A DNA stretch of 64,000 bases from Streptomyces sp. V3I7. Lineage in GTDB: Bacteria > Actinomycetota > Actinomycetes > Streptomycetales > Streptomycetaceae. A program made the position numbers and the translations under genes. Where the stretch lies: contig NZ_JAUSZK010000001.1 of the NCBI RefSeq assembly GCF_030817495.1, forward strand, positions 3,699,001-3,763,000, in the 5' to 3' direction. Numbering within the stretch: the stretch's first letter is position 1; each line of letters starts with the position of its first letter. The notes under the pieces are model-generated. The model saw nothing but the letters and a program-made list of their open reading frames with translations, was not told the origin of the DNA and made no database searches. This document shows, one piece after another, positions 62,673 through 64,000 of this stretch.

Positions 62673-63134
62673 GCAAGAGCAACCGTCGAAGAAGCCCGGA
62701 AGTTACGATGAGTGTTCCGGTAGTCGCTCAGCGTGTTCGCCGACGGGGCGTGCGGGGGTATGGAGCGGCGCAAGGTTGTTCGCCCGTAGCGGAGGGAACC
62801 GGCGCGCGCGGTATGGACTGTCAGTGCGTGCGGGTAAGACATCCCTAGTGGGAGGGGGCGACACGCAGGGTGGCCCGTCTCACGTTCGCCATCGGCGTAC
62901 TGAAGAGAGGGGTAACTGCCTGGCCTGCGGGAACATCGTCTCGCACCATCGGGTTGGAGCAGATGTCGGCGTTCGGGGTCAATGGAGGCAGGAACTCTGT
63001 CTTCGCGAGAGCGGAGGTGATCCGGACGGTGTCGGCAGTTGGAATGAGCGGTCCCCGCTTGCGGGACTAAGCTGCGGAAGGACAGTGAGGGGATCGTCCC
63101 CCCACCGCCTGACCGCTCTGAGGAGCGATTAACG
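62673..63134. other. 462-bp region upstream of clpC
   Basis: Holds the clpC promoter(s), a ClgR-like box (62777-62795) and a long leader of perhaps 300 bases. An open frame at 62870-63070 has poor third-position bias and no ribosome site, so I do not call it. Several GC-rich short hairpins are present but no clear terminator. Confidence 0.65.
62777..62795 (+). promoter_or_regulatory. Putative ClgR box of clpC
   Basis: GTTCGCCCGTAGCGGAG contains CGC-C-CGT-A-GCG (62781-62791), fitting the CGCY-NNN-RGCG core known for ClgR, the activator of clp genes in actinomycetes. One half has a mismatch (GCGGA for GCGAA). Confidence 0.6.
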
Positions 63135-64000
63135 ATGTTCGAGAGGTTCACCGACCGCGCGCGGCGGGTTGTCGTCCTGGCTCAGGAAGAAGCCCGGATG
63201 CTCAACCACAACTACATCGGCACCGAGCACATCCTCCTGGGCCTGATCCATGAGGGTGAGGGTGTCGCCGCCAAGGCCCTTGAGAGCCTCGGGATTTCGC
63301 TCGAGGCGGTCCGCCAGCAGGTGGAGGAGATCATCGGCCAGGGCCAGCAGGCCCCGTCCGGGCACATCCCCTTCACCCCCCGTGCCAAGAAGGTCCTGGA
63401 GCTGTCGCTCCGCGAGGCCCTTCAGCTGGGCCACAACTACATCGGCACGGAGCACATCCTGCTCGGCCTGATCCGTGAGGGCGAGGGCGTCGCCGCCCAG
63501 GTCCTGGTCAAGCTGGGTGCCGATCTCAACCGTGTCCGCCAGCAGGTCATCCAGCTGCTGTCGGGCTACCAGGGCAAGGAGACCGCCGCCGCCGGTGGTC
63601 CTGCCGAGGGCACGCCCTCCACGTCCCTGGTCCTCGACCAGTTCGGCCGGAACCTCACCCAGGCCGCTCGTGAGTCCAAGCTCGACCCGGTCATCGGGCG
63701 CGAGAAGGAGATCGAGCGGGTCATGCAGGTGCTGTCCCGCCGTACCAAGAACAACCCGGTCCTGATCGGTGAGCCCGGCGTCGGCAAGACCGCCGTCGTC
63801 GAGGGCCTCGCCCAGGCCATCGTCAAGGGCGAGGTGCCCGAGACGCTCAAGGACAAGCACCTCTACACGCTGGACCTCGGCGCCCTGGTCGCCGGCTCCC
63901 GCTACCGCGGTGACTTCGAGGAGCGCCTGAAGAAGGTGCTCAAGGAGATCCGCACCCGCGGCGACATCATCCTGTTCATCGACGAGCTGCACACGCTGGT
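63135..64000 (+). CDS. clpC: ATP-dependent Clp protease ATPase ClpC, 5' part (first 288 aa)
   Basis: Hsp100 unfoldase that feeds ClpP. Two Clp-N repeats are marked by [14 protein letters not shown] (residues ~27 and ~102). The linker is followed by the first AAA+ domain with [24 protein letters not shown], Walker [11 protein letters not shown] near residue 213, and [11 protein letters not shown] (Walker B) at the window edge. AGGAG nine bases before ATG 63135. The gene runs off the end of the window. A ClgR box lies upstream. Confidence 0.97.
   Translation, partial: MFERFTDRARRVVVLAQEEARMLNHNYIGTEHILLGLIHEGEGVAAKALESLGISLEAVRQQVEEIIGQGQQAPSGHIPFTPRAKKVLELSLREALQLGHNYIGTEHILLGLIREGEGVAAQVLVKLGADLNRVRQQVIQLLSGYQGKETAAAGGPAEGTPSTSLVLDQFGRNLTQAARESKLDPVIGREKEIERVMQVLSRRTKNNPVLIGEPGVGKTAVVEGLAQAIVKGEVPETLKDKHLYTLDLGALVAGSRYRGDFEERLKKVLKEIRTRGDIILFIDELHTL

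Noticed and set aside
62870..63070. 66-codon open frame (MARLTFAIGV...) upstream of clpC
   Set aside because: Third positions are not G/C biased (AGA, AAT, ACT, TCT occur), there is no ribosome site, and no known family; probably leader RNA.
1..64000. Biosynthetic gene cluster, prophage or integrated plasmid
   Set aside because: No PKS, NRPS, terpene or integrase genes are visible; the genes are mostly conserved chromosomal core.

Overview
The window is chromosomal DNA of a Streptomyces-type actinomycete. The support is a very high G+C content with G/C at nearly every third codon position, many GTG/TTG starts, tipA, lsr2, BldB/WhiJ-type regulators (DUF397 plus XRE/DUF5753), a Tmk fusion with a membrane domain, and gene order that I recall from the Streptomyces coelicolor core (topA - tmk fusion - holB - peptidase, and ftsH-fol ... 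nuoD2 ... panC-nadB-nadC-coaX ... lsr2-clpC). No plasmid, phage or biosynthetic gene cluster is visible. The content is mostly conserved core with small accessory insertions.

Layout. 0-12 kb (+): tail of a small secreted protein, a methyltransferase, a mini membrane protein, topA, a membrane/thymidylate kinase/coiled-coil fusion, holB, and a secreted tripeptidyl-peptidase-like hydrolase. 11.9-17.7 kb: tRNA-Thr(CGT), a CDP-alcohol phosphatidyltransferase, a divergent family-A DNA polymerase, a frameshifted HTH/Clp-N protein with strong operators, a DUF2786 protein and a DUF4232 lipoprotein. 17.9-20.2 kb: a regulatory trio of DUF397 protein, anti-sigma-like ATPase and XRE/DUF5753 regulator, in which a 26/28-identical element precedes two of the genes. 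20.3-29.2 kb: aldehyde dehydrogenase, DinB-like protein, a 225-bp MITE-like element touching the stop codon of a glutamate decarboxylase, a frameshifted ClC channel, tipA with its operator and internal TipAS start, a DedA protein and a ThrE-type exporter. 29.3-37.9 kb: ppa, dacB, a zinc metalloprotease, tilS, hpt, ftsH, folE.

37.9-43.2 kb (-): DUF3180, folK, folB, an NTF2-like protein and folP. With folE they supply most of the folate pathway. An MprF/LysX-like membrane protein follows. 43.4-52.5 kb: an esterase, a coiled-coil protein, a lone NuoD paralogue facing a MidA/NDUFAF7-type methyltransferase, a two-component system, a TmrB-like ATPase, and an ArsR regulator with a perfect operator. 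52.5-59.4 kb: a threonine-aldolase-like enzyme, then the DUF2520-panC-nadB-nadC-coaX operon (NAD and CoA precursors). 59.5-64 kb: small proteins, a BlaI-type repressor, an ArgA-like acetyltransferase, lsr2, an SCO3374-family protein, and the start of clpC behind a long leader.

Three themes recur. Many genes carry a TANNNT-like -10 box six or seven bases before the start codon, which predicts leaderless mRNAs. Three genes (topA, the DUF397 gene, nuoD2) have short tandem repeats whose first unit contains the stop codon, and a fourth stop codon (gad) abuts a mobile element. Two genes (HTH/Clp-N and ClC) carry single frameshifts that could be real or sequence errors.
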